64,000 nt of DNA from Henckelia pumila. Lineage: Eukaryota; Streptophyta; Magnoliopsida; Lamiales; Gesneriaceae. Below, in pieces: positions 11,967-23,700 of this stretch (position 1 is the stretch's first letter; every line of letters starts with the position of its first letter). The DNA is taken from positions 136,060,375 to 136,124,374 of the forward strand of contig NC_133121.1 of assembly GCF_033568475.1 (NCBI RefSeq). Reading direction: 5' to 3'. Position numbers and translations under genes: made by a program. The notes under the pieces are model-generated. The model was not told where the DNA came from. It did not search any database and was given only the letters and a program-made list of their open reading frames with translations.

Positions 11967-13408
11967 TTAAACAAACATGGGGGACTTTGTCAAGTCTATT
12001 ATCTCAGGATAGGCAACTGCCTTTCTCTTCTTGCTGCCTGAACCTACCATCATGTGGCAAGGCGAGGGAGTAAAAATGTCTATAACCTCGACTTTGCGAG
12101 GTATACAAGGCTTATTATTGATTGAGAGTTGATCTTCACAAGCAACAAAGGTTGTTGTCAGCTGGTTATTGTCCAACTCTTCCACCGATGCAGGTATTTG
12201 ATCGTCTTCAACGTAACTGACAATATTATAGAAGCTGGTGACGAACGAAGATTCTGCTCCAGTAGGAGGTGATGAATACCTTAGATCTTCTTCTCTGCTA
12301 TGCATTAAGTTCTTTATCCCTAAACAGTTTTCATTTGCACAACCACTCGACTCATGGCTTGTATCATCTTTTTCACTGATACGGTTCTGAAAAATTTCCT
12401 CGAAACTACGACTGCTTGGAGAATCACCTGCTTTTCGTACTGCTTCTATAGACTCCTTTGTCGATTCTTGCAGAACATCAGTTGGATCAAGGTCCTCATC
12501 GGAACTCAAATCGTCATTGGACCCTGTATTGCTCCCACTGTAACAGGGCAACTCATCCATTGAACAAATCTGTGTTCGCATTTGCTGAGGCAAAATTGGA
12601 CAACCACCAGCTGTCTGGTTTCTGTACTTTGTGGAGAAGAAATTTACAACAAGATTCAAGCTGAAACACAAAACAAAAAAAACGAAATATGAACATACAT
12701 AACTTCAGAAAGAATCAACAACCCAGCCGATTGATATACCTGTTCCATGCAGGAAGTGAGAGCATAGTGTAGGCCAATTTAATCTTGTTGGCAACTCCAG
12801 AAAGGGATTTGAAACTCGCAGCAGCTGATCTTACGGCTAAAGATTCGACTGGATGTTGCCACGCCCATTCAAACTGCAAGCTCCAACACCAAATTCAACT
12901 TCAATTATTCATGGCCAAACAACATAAACATAAACACCACAACAAATTCACAAGACCCTGCCGATTTTTTTATGTTTCGATTCGCTAATCAATTAACCTG
13001 AAGAGCAGAAACATTTGTGGGGAAGCCATAGATGCACAGCACCATTTCCCACGGACGTTTCTTCTTGGTACGCCAAGCGCCGCTCCCGATTTCGCCATTG
13101 TGCTGCCTGATTCTCCGCCGTGGATTCACCGTGAATCTGCAAAATCACGCCATGAAATAAGTTGGGTATAATGATCAGAAACCAAATCATTACAGTAAAT
13201 CAAGAACTTGAATTCCATCGAATGATCCAACTGCGTACCCTACGTAGGAGTGGCCTTTGAATCTGGGACTAAGAGACGTCAGCAGATAACACGCAAAGAA
13301 TCTCCCCCCTTTCTCTTTTGCCTCTGCTCCTCCATCGAATTCGCCAATCTCGTGAGATGAATTTAGGGTTTGTTGGGCTTCCTTTGTAGTACCTTTCCTT
13401 CTCCCCAT
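11967..13408 (-). CDS. HIGLE: GIY-YIG structure-specific endonuclease, HIGLE/SLX1 lineage
   Basis: Four exons on the minus strand (13408-13239, 13136-12998, 12873-12740, 12660-11967) with GT-AG borders and matching phases give 378 residues. The GIY-YIG nuclease fold spans about residues 37-150: FFACYLL (GIY strand), YVGFTVNP (YIG strand), [11 protein letters not shown] with the catalytic Arg, and FEWAWQHP with the metal-binding Glu105. This matches SLX1 closely. The canonical SLX1 C-terminal RING-type zinc region is not visible; instead there is an acidic, Ser-rich, apparently disordered tail, as in Arabidopsis At2g30350 (HIGLE), described as a Holliday-junction resolvase of the SLX1 lineage that also binds HYL1 and SERRATE. 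Two SUMO-interaction-like motifs lie near the end ([17 protein letters not shown]). The start is the only ATG giving the conserved exon 1. It likely acts in the nucleus on branched DNA. Confidence 0.92.
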
Positions 13409-15580
13409 GTCTCGCTTTGTTTCTTTATCACAATTTTCTGATCGAATAGATTAACTTCGAGTCAATGGCAGAAATATGACCGTTGTGATTCGTAGATTTT
13501 TCTTCTCCATTTTTTGTTTTTCTACTCTTTATTAGTTAATATAATATAATATAATTATTACTATTCTATTTTTTAAAATTTGAAGTTTTTAGTGGGCTTA
13601 TGATGACAATATCTGGGCTGAAACAATGTGAGCCCAGTTTCGTTTTGAAGTGTACAAGACCGATCATTAGTTATTTGCTCTTATCATTTGCCTAAATTTA
13701 AATGTTGGATTTACAACTATATGAAAGAATAAAAATCGATATAATATTATTTTCATAGTAAATTAAATAAGGTTAGCATTTAAATATTTTTTGGAACTTT
13801 ATTTTATTTTTTTTCAAGAACCATGTCACTTTGGATTTTGTGGCACATGGACAATGCTCATATACCAGAATCAATCAATGACTATTTTTTAATTTGAGAT
13901 GTCCTCGTGAACGTGTCACATGAAAAAACTGGCCGTAAATCTATCCTTCAAGTGGTGTCCAAAGAATAACATCAACCAAATCGTCCCCTTGATATTATTG
14001 AGATTTTACATATGGCTTTCAAGCATTCATAGCCCATTTGAAATTATTTATTCAGTTTTCTCCCTTAGAATTGACTTTCTATCCTTTTTTCACATTAATT
14101 ATTATTTATTACCAATTTAGTATCGATCCACGACATGTTAAAATAATAATTGAGAAAACCCACCGAACGTACAGACTGCAATAAAATCTTTTTTTTTTCA
14201 AAGTCAACACTGAAAATCACTACAAAAATTGTACGAATGTGTGTTTGCAAATGTTTTTTTTAAAAAAAATGATTACAGACTTTTCTTTGCAAAATTACCT
14301 AATTATACAGTCCAGAAACATGTTATCAATTTTTCTTCAAAAACACCAAACATAAATTCGATATTTAAAATTTCAAATCTTCTAAAAATTGTTTCCTGGC
14401 TATGAGAAACCTTTCAATGAAACTAGCATAAAGAGATGTGATCGTCACAAAAAGGTCTCACAACTCACAAGTCATAACAACTCTGTATTTGAATGTGAAA
14501 GTAACTGTCAATCCTACCTCAAGATTTCAAGCAGAATCCAAGCAGCAACTACTTACTAGTTTTAGATAATTTACCAATCTCGACAATTTCGGGTTTCACG
14601 ACATCAAAGAACTCTAAGGCTATGAATTCGCGGAAGGAATCAAAGAAAATGGTACACATTCTTACATTTTTACCAATCAATAAAGAAACGATGTTTTAAA
14701 GCCAATGGGATGGGAGACCCCTCACTTGCAAGAACCAAACTAAAACAAATACCTTAATAAATGCAAAGGCAGTAGGATATAAGATTACAGGTACAAGATC
14801 ATAGTAACAAAGAACAGGGCAATATAAGATTCAGAAAATGGTGGATTTCACCTCACACAACGCTCGGGCTTATAATCAACGCTTGCTACCATAATGAGAG
14901 ACATAAAACCACTGTTCCTCATTTTCTGAAAGATGGAGGTAACAGGAAACACCTATATACCATGTCAAATTCAGTTCAAATTATACACTACACAAATGAA
15001 CTCCCCCCTTCCCAGCTCCCCCGATCAAAATAAAAATAGGCATTTCTCGTTTCAGCAAACAACCTTAATGAAAATGGCAAGAATGGTAAAAGAGTCTTGT
15101 GCCATCTTATGGAAGTATAAGTAGAATGATCTTCAAACAGAAGGCAACATCAATTTGCATTGGCAAAACAAAAACTTCTAATGAGAAGAAAAACCGGAAA
15201 GAACAGGATACATCAACCATCATCGTAAACAAAACCAACCAAAACTTAAGTCTGCGCAAAGAAACTCTCGAAGTGAAGTACATTTTTCAAGTGAAACCAC
15301 AAAATTAAGGTAGAAGAAAGAAAGAAAGAAAGAAACTTAACAAATAACAACAAGGTGATATCATACCAGTCATCTATACAAGGAACTATTTCGGTATAGC
15401 AGTACAACAACACATTGCACACACCTTTGTAAAATCATGAATAAAACTTGCAATCAAACTGATTGTAATGCAGATTGTATTGCGTAAAACCAGATCTTAC
15501 ACGACACAGTTATAAAAATACAAGAAAACGACCCAAACAAAGGGTGGGAAGAATGGCCTATATTGGCATCACCCGCCGAA
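13409..15580. other. Intergenic between HIGLE and the small membrane-protein gene
   Basis: The first part is the upstream region of the minus-strand HIGLE-like gene; the last part is 3' flank of the small membrane-protein gene. A GAAA run lies near 15315-15335. No coding signal was recognised. Confidence 0.5.
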
Positions 15581-16160
15581 TTAATCAGCACGAAGCTTTG
15601 CTTCTGGTGGAGATGATGAAGAAACTAAATTCCTCCACAGATATCTGCCGCTTGCCATATCCACACAAGTCCAAAACCCCTTCCCTACGACCGTACAGAA
15701 CTGCAATCACATTTTATAAACATCAGAGTCGTCGCATTTTCAAATAGTTTCTAGCTACCATCGTTCCATTTCCTTCCACACAAAATCAGCACTCATCGAG
15801 AAGAAAGTTAAATTAAATTCAGCAACAAAAAAAAAGGAGACGACAATTTCCCCACGAATTAGACATATATTTAAAATTAAACCAATCCAAGCAGTTCATT
15901 GGCCTCCTGACTACTGAAATTGAAGTTGCAAACGTTCGAACCGGAATGAATCGAACGGGAAGAAAAAAATCAAACCGTTGCAATGATCACAAGATTACCT
16001 TGGACGAAGAGGAACCGGTGTTGTTGGAGGCAGTTTCATCTTCGGTGGAGGAAGCAACGACGTCGTCGGTTAGATTCGGCGGCGATTTGAGGCCTCGGAG
16101 TACGAGGAATCCGGCGAGGGTGGCGGAGAGGAAGATGAGAATAATTCTGAGGGGACACAT
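15581..16160 (-). CDS. Small membrane-anchored 'methyltransferase-related' family protein
   Basis: Two exons, 16160-15999 (54 codons) and 15700-15581 (39 codons plus TAA), GT-AG borders, phase 0, 93 residues. The N terminus, MCPLRIILIFLSATLAGFLVL, is a clear signal-anchor or single transmembrane helix with Arg5 before it. A Ser/Asp-rich linker follows, then the conserved block KGFWTCVDMASGRYLWRNL (residues 61-79). This combination marks a small plant-specific family labelled 'methyltransferase-related' in Arabidopsis annotation; I see no methyltransferase motif, and at this size none is possible, so the label is historical. The biochemical role is unknown; location in an endomembrane or plasma membrane is inferred from the helix. 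The 5' leader contains a (GA)n run (plus-strand CT run at about 16170-16190). Easily missed because each exon is short. Confidence 0.85.
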
Positions 16161-16757
16161 TTTTCTCGTCTCTCTCTCTCTCTCTCTCTCCGTTGAGGAA
16201 GAAACGAAATGAAATGATTAGGTGAAAGAAAAGAATATTAGTTTTAATTTTTTGTTAGTGGTGAAGAAGAAGGTGGGGTGGTTTTATGATATTTGACTCC
16301 CTAATTTCCACATCTATCTTACACTTATTATTATATTATTATTGCAACCATCACGCCTAATTTTATGTTCTCAATTAATATTAAGGGCAAATGTTACATG
16401 AGACAGTTTTATAGATATGTATGTATGAGAAGGGTTGATCTGGTTTATATATAAGAGGTGGTTTATATATAAGAGGTGATGTAATATTTTTGATAAAAAA
16501 ATAATATTATTTCATAGATATGATCAAGAAAGAAATCTGTATCACAAAATTATACCAATCTCAATAAGTTTGTGTGTGATATTATAATAACATGTAGGTG
16601 TGCTTCCACATAACCACCATTATGCTAGTCCACCTCCAATACTTGTAGCATTGTCCTGCACAACGTAGATTCAATCGTGAAAAATAAATGATCATGCTGG
16701 AGTTTGCAAATAAAATTTAAATTATTATTTTTTTCATATAGTTAATACTTAATAGTA
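16161..16757. other. Upstream region of the small membrane-protein gene
   Basis: AT-rich. Holds the (CT)n leader run near 16170-16190 and a short tandem copy of GTTTATATATAAGAGGT near 16440-16480. No other gene. Confidence 0.5.
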
Positions 16758-16919
16758 GGGGACTTTTTAGCTGTCCAACAATATTTCTCCATCTCGTATC
16801 CGATCATACCGGGTTTTAGTTGTTTTATTTTTATTTTTCGCATCACTAAAACAAGGTATCGGGTTTTAGTGGTCGGGGACGAGTTGGACATCATTGGTTG
16901 GACAGCTGAAAATTTCTCC
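16758..16919. mobile_element. MULE-type MITE, about 162 bp
   Basis: Ends read GGGGACTTTTTAGCTGTCC and, on the other strand, GGAGAAATTTTCAGCTGTCC: an imperfect inverted pair about 22 bp long. The sequence TTAATAGTA stands at both flanks (16749-16757 and 16920-16928), a 9-bp duplication typical of Mutator-like transposases. The inner part repeats GGGTTTTAGT on both arms. No coding capacity. Confidence 0.75.
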
Positions 16920-16928
16920 TTAATAGTA

Positions 16929-19900
16929 AATGTATATCTACACTGTATATAATAGTTGAGTCCCTTAGAGAGATGTATCATTTTTTTTTTCAAAATTGCC
17001 CTTGTAATAAATAAATATGTTAATTTGATTCTAATTGTACATATTCTTCTCAACTAACAATTATAGATAAGATAAATCACTTTTACATTTATTTATAAAT
17101 TCCTTTAGAAATAAAAAATTATAATCAAACTAATTAATAAAAAGTACATATATTATTTATATATATATATATATATGTAATCATAAATATATTATTTTAT
17201 TTTATACACACTAATTGTGTGTAAACGGTCATGCAAGTATGTAATAAAGGGTCCATATGATTGGTTGCCCCAGTAAATATAATAGAGATTTTGGAAATTC
17301 GAGTCTCTTTTTTTTTTTTTGGGATTGTATTCCAAACATGAGGGTGTTAGTCCAAGTTTCCAACAAACATTAAATAAGGATATTGACAATTTGAGATAAC
17401 ACAGTTACTTTATGGAAGATAAAGGGAGGATTGTGGTACCCTTTTTACGTTTTCAATAAAATGGCCAATAAATCCCTCAAGGAAATACTTCTCCAATAAT
17501 AATAATAATAATAATAATAAGAAATATAGAGATGCCAACTGCATTTCGACTTGGGACTCACAGGATAACATATGCTTTGTACTTCCGTTTGATACATAAA
17601 TGGGATAACTCATCAATTAGAATGTTGATTGATAAATGATTGATAAGAAAAGATAAATATGTATTTGATAGTTTTTTTTATGTTTGATATGATTTTTAAA
17701 AGTGAAATAAATTAATATAAATAATTTAAGTTGATCAAAATGTCCTTCTCTCAATTATTATTATTAAAAACAAAGTTATTAAAAAGAGTTGTGTTTTTTA
17801 TTATTTATAGTGAATGACTATTTTTGTAAATTATTTTTGTAATCAATGTGGATAAATATAATCCAACCTAGATTATTTTGATGGGTTGTCAATAAGATAG
17901 TCCAACTGTTATTAATCCATATCATAGTCCAACTACAAAAATTAATTCAAACATGAGCTTGTTTAACAATCAATTCTTAATCAAGCTTACCAAACTGGAC
18001 CAATTGTTTACCTAAATTCACTCTTCATCGCCTAATTTCATCCTTCTATAAATAATTTTAATTTTTTAAAATTGATATATGTCTTATGTCTTATTATGAT
18101 CTCAAATTAGATATTTTATCATAAATTTGAGATCTTTGTCAAAAGCGTCACGTTGTAACTCAATTTACTATTTCAGTTAAATATTTTTTGTTTCAATTTA
18201 CTAACAAATTTTTCAAAATTTTTGATGTGCATATAATATGTGTAATTATGATATTACATGATAACATATTTAATATTTATTTAGTCTTTAATATAAAATA
18301 ATATCATGTGTGTCCCAGAATTTATTTAACTCTTCATTTGTTTTTTTTATTATCTTATGTATCATAACTTCTCAACATTTTAATGGAAAAACAAAAATAT
18401 TTTTAAAATTATTTTCAATTAATAAATTGAATTAAATATTTTTTTTTACTCAAAAAAAAATTCATTTAAAAGAAAAAAAATTTAAATAAAATTAGAATAC
18501 AGTGTAGATATACATTTACCCTTCGAATTTAATGGAAGTTAACTAACTTACGAAGACTAACTTAAAAAGCATAATTAAAAACTATTACATTTTAAAACCA
18601 GGATTTTATTTTGATAATTAAAACTAAACATAATATAAATTATTAAAATATTTTATAATGAAAAATACAGTTACAATTTATATAAATAAATATTTATTAT
18701 GTACATGCAACGAGTGTACCCCGACTATTAGTACATTATGATTATTTGATTTTTTTCTAATAACTACTCAAATTATGTACTGCACATATATTTTACTTGA
18801 TTTTTTTTTTTTTACATTACTATTCTTGGCATTTTTCGTTATTCATACAACTTACACCTTGTTTGTTTATTTTTTATATATACATCACGTAGTCTATTAT
18901 ACTATGCTGTTAATCATATTTTGTACTCAAAGTTATCTTTGGTTCGAAAAATGAAATTACGAAAGGTGTATAGCACAATCCTTTGTACAATTTATGCGGT
19001 ATATAAAAGTCAAATGTTGGATGAAATTGAGAATCAATTAAAGTTTTTTTGTTTTAGTATTTTCTCATAACATTAGATATTTGTAACGGATAATTTAGCA
19101 GCCATTGAATTAGAGACTTTGGATTAGTTATCTGCGTAGCTGTACGCAGAGAATGATAATTCTTGAAGTTTGAATATGTCCAAATTCAAAATATATATTA
19201 GGACCAACTAATTTTTAATTTTTTTTATGATGGTCCTACTAATCTTTAATATTATCCTGAACAACACTATATTATTCACAGCTGTACCACTCATATAAAA
19301 CTCAAATAGTAAAAAAGAAATTATATTACGCAAACGTGTTGAAATGTGAAGGGTTGACCACTAAAGGTAAGTGCATCTATGCATATGAATGGAGTTTGTT
19401 TTTTTTTATTAATATTTTTTTGAACTAGTTTATCGCACAGAGTTTACTTAATGCGATTTATTTGATTAGCATAGTTTGCAAACTATTGCGTTAGTTCGAG
19501 ATTTACATAATTCGCATCGAAAGATAGCAACTACGGATCAACGTTTTATTCCGTCTCATTATGGATCTTTGAACCTTTTCTATATATATATATATATGAA
19601 CAACATAAGGTTACAAGGTAAATCAAAGGCAACATTTTGTTTCCCATGACATTTCGGATGATAAATATATATATATTGGCAATTGTAGTACACACGATGC
19701 GTATACTCAAATGAAAAAAATGAACGATTTTTATAATAAATAAATATGATAATATAAAGTTGAATAATTTATGATTGTGACACGGTGAAACAAATTCAGA
19801 CATTCTTTCACTAAAAAAAGAAAATAACGTTTAAAGAAAATTGAAAAAGTAAATCAAAGTTGAATAAAAAGCAAAGTCACAACAAAAAAGCGTCACCAAA

Positions 19901-20748
19901 ATTAGTTACTATTAACTCATTTCTTTTTATTAATTAATAGTATAAATATACACATATGTACATAGATTGCATTATATGTCAAATTAAAAGCACAAAAATA
20001 CAACAAATTGCCTCCATATTAGATTTTTCAAATTTCATCCATTCACAGCATTTTTTTTAACATCTCTTAAAACATACAAAATGCCTTGATTATTATTTTA
20101 CAATAGCAAATTTACACACAAATTCCTCCGTATAAAATAAAGTTAAATATCATTTTTGACGCAAAAAATTTATATAAATCATAATATACTTCTGGATTCA
20201 TCATTTATGCTATTTTTCAAACTTTGACGTAGACAAAGGAGTGGACAATCATATATTTTTATGCAATAATAATGGGAATCCCAAACAAACAGTACTCAGT
20301 TTTCAAAACACTGACATTGTCAACAAGTTGGAGTTGAGCAAGCTTAATTTTGAAAGGAAGTATTTGTTCTATTTGAATATTATGAAATGCAAAATTAATT
20401 CAAACAATCAAATTCGAGTCACAAGAATCGAAGGCGGCACTAGAGCACATAGAGCCAGTCCATGCCGACTCGACCACAGCACTGTTGCAACATGAATGAA
20501 CCATCACTTATGCTCACATAGCTAAGATATGGTTTTCATGATAACTACAAAGTAACGGTCAACATGTTAGGTGGTTCGGGTCACCTATTAAACTTAGACC
20601 AGCCTAGTAAAACAAAGCTTATAAAAACTACTCCAGACCAATTGACAAGATAATTGGAATGGGTATGGCTTTAGCCCAGTCGATCAACTTCCTTCACTAA
20701 TTTAGACCTAATTAGTGTGCACATACCTACCTGATCAAGGAACAACTT
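16929..20748. other. Long AT-rich intergenic stretch
   Basis: Nearly 4 kb with no recognisable gene. An (AAT)n run lies at about 17495-17521 and TA runs near 17160 and 19580. The last few hundred bases must include the 3' UTR of the EngB-like gene. Confidence 0.5.
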
Positions 20749-23700
20749 CTAGCGCTTCACGAACCGAGCAACATTGGCAAGTACTGTCCTTAAACTTCTG
20801 ATGCCAGCTCCAGTACTTGAGCTAACCATCATCTGTAGTTCGAGCATAAGTCACCATAACTTGATATTTTATTATGATTGAGATTGAGAAGCTATTAGGC
20901 TAACTAATTGAGCATACCAAGGGTTGAATCACAGACTTGCTCGCTTTGAGGCTCTGTAGACAAGAAATGTTGTAGCTTCAGTCGAAAATAAAAATTGATT
21001 AAGTTTTCAGTCAAATGCATAAGATGTGTGTACCACCTCTTCGATTTGCATAGCTCGTCGCGCCACTGCAATTGGGAAAACTAAATCTGTCTTCGTCAAA
21101 ACTATTTGATACTTGGTTTGAGACCTGTAAGTTAACGCATAAAAAATACTCAAGCCTCTCCGACAAGAATGAACATGGATAATATATATATGCGGCTAAA
21201 GATTGAGAGGCAGCTACTGGGAGCACCAGTCGTTTCAGTCTATAAATTAAAATCTAACAATTTATAAAGTTATAATTGAAAAAAGCAAACAAATCAACCG
21301 CATTAAAAAAGATATGCAGCAGTAGACCATATCTATGAAGACATGGATACGATAAAATCACCTTTCCATCAACTGGATGAGCTCATGATCCCTTGGTTTC
21401 ATACCCCATTTTGTGTCAATAAGAAGGCACACTCGCTTCAGACTAGCGCGGGTGGTAACATATTCTTTCACCTGCAAATGTGCATTGTTGGTGGTATGAA
21501 CACACAATATATGAACCAGCGAAAAGCAATCCAAATATTATTCTTGTAAACACAAAACGGTTCCTAAGTAAAACAGACAAGTACCCTGCGATGAACACCA
21601 AAGACATAATTACAGCAAGTACACTCCCGAAGTTGTTCTTAATCTAGTTTAACATGTGAATCAACTCAAGAAATATAATTTAATCAAAGACCACTCAGTC
21701 TTCACATTGCCGTGATAGATCTGGTTCAGAACTCCAGTTGAAAATTCATAAACAACTAATATATGTGACACCATTTAACTCGTTAATTCAACCTTATCAA
21801 ATGCAAGTAAAGCGTTTAATATGATATGAATATACCACCAAATCAATACAGATTGGCATCAAGCCATAGCAAGTTGAGATCACTAGGCCACCAGTCGTTC
21901 CAAAGGCAGGCAGCTCTCCTTTTTTCTTTATATGCCAGTAAGGGAAAGTATAACGGTATAATGTGCAAAACTTTCATTTAAACTTATTTAATAAGAAGAA
22001 AAGACATTACAGTTTCCATGACACAGTGCTAATTACAAATGCAAGTGACATAATACCAGCTACCGCAATGATGATGCCAAATTAACAAAGGTAAACCGAG
22101 GAAGAGAAAGACATAAACAAACTATTAACACACAGTTTCAGACTCACAAGTTCCTCCCACGATTCTTTCACTTCATCTTTAGCATAAGCAAACCCATATC
22201 CAGGTAAGTCCACCAGCGAGAGCTTTGGTCCAAGTTTGAAAAAATTAATAGTCTACAAAAGTGTACTAAATTGTTACAACACATGCATAACCAATATGCT
22301 TATAATTCTATATATATATATAAAAAAATGCTTTTTATTCAGCTGTACAACACATTTGGTGTAAGAGATTGTACGATTTTGTTGGAAGATCACAGAGCGC
22401 TCGAGCGCGAGTTTTACGCTCAAGCGGAGTCACAATCTTTGAAACAGAAGACATCACGCTCGAGCGCAAGTTTGCGCGCGAGTCACGATTTTTGAAAGGG
22501 CTGGACAGAACACAGGGCGCTCAAGCGCATCTTTGCGAGCTCGAGCGCGATACACACGGCTTGAAATTATTTGCAAACGTTTATTTTCTAATTGTTGCAC
22601 TCTTTCACATCCTCTTACGAGTAGAAAGGAAATATGTGTATCCATTTGATTGAATAACTTCCTCTAAACAAACCAGTCTTTTATTCAATGGTTGTATTGT
22701 TTCGGATGCAACTTTCCAGATATATGTTCTGCAGATTTATATATATATGTGTAATGCAACCCAATATTATTGCTTGATATTGTGTTGAAAGGTTTGTAAA
22801 TTGGGGGTAATTTGCCGTTAAAACTCATAAGCAAACTTTGAGAAGTGAGGGCAAATAAAACCTTAAAGGAAAGTATTTTATATACGCCTCAAACCGGATC
22901 AATTTTAGATTCTTCTTCGTTCGCACAATTTTTATTTCTATCAATTGGCACCTGAGTAAGGCCAGGCTTGTCTGATGTCCGTACGATTCCCCATTGCCTG
23001 GTAAGTGCATTGAGCAAAGATGATTTTCCCACGTTTGACCGACCTAAAGAGATTCAATTCCAAAGTATACATGTTAACCCCACACTCATAACAAAGCTAT
23101 ATTGCTAGCAGGATCAAAACACAAGTAATGAAGTAAACAATGTAAAAGGGAACAATTTCGTGTTTGCCTCTAAAACCAGTAAAAATAAAACATTTTCCCC
23201 AAATTTTTTTTCATTGAGATTCAAATTAATAAATGAAGCATGAACAAAAGAAGCGTCAAAATCAAGAAACACATTTTTGAGCAAATAGCACATACATCAC
23301 AGGCCTCGAGCATTAGTCCGCAATATGTGGAAAATAATTTATCATCTGACTTTATTTAGGAAATTAAACAGTCTTACCAGCAAATGCAATCTCCGGAAGA
23401 TCAGGGGATGGAAATGATGATGAAATCTTGGCCGCAGCAAAGAATTCTAATTTATTACGGAACACCTATAAAATAGTTAGCAACCACCACCTATAAGAGT
23501 AAAAATTTAAATGATAAAAGGATTTGTTGATTTTATGCCTGGCAGTCATTAGAGTTGTTTATTAATTATACCAGGGTGGTTATCCTCGAAAACTGAGAAA
23601 ATATGGTGCAATTACAACATCTCCAGCAAGATTAGATGTTTTAATTTGCACATCACTGACTCCTAATTCCTGAGTTCGCACCAGACTATATAGCTTAATT

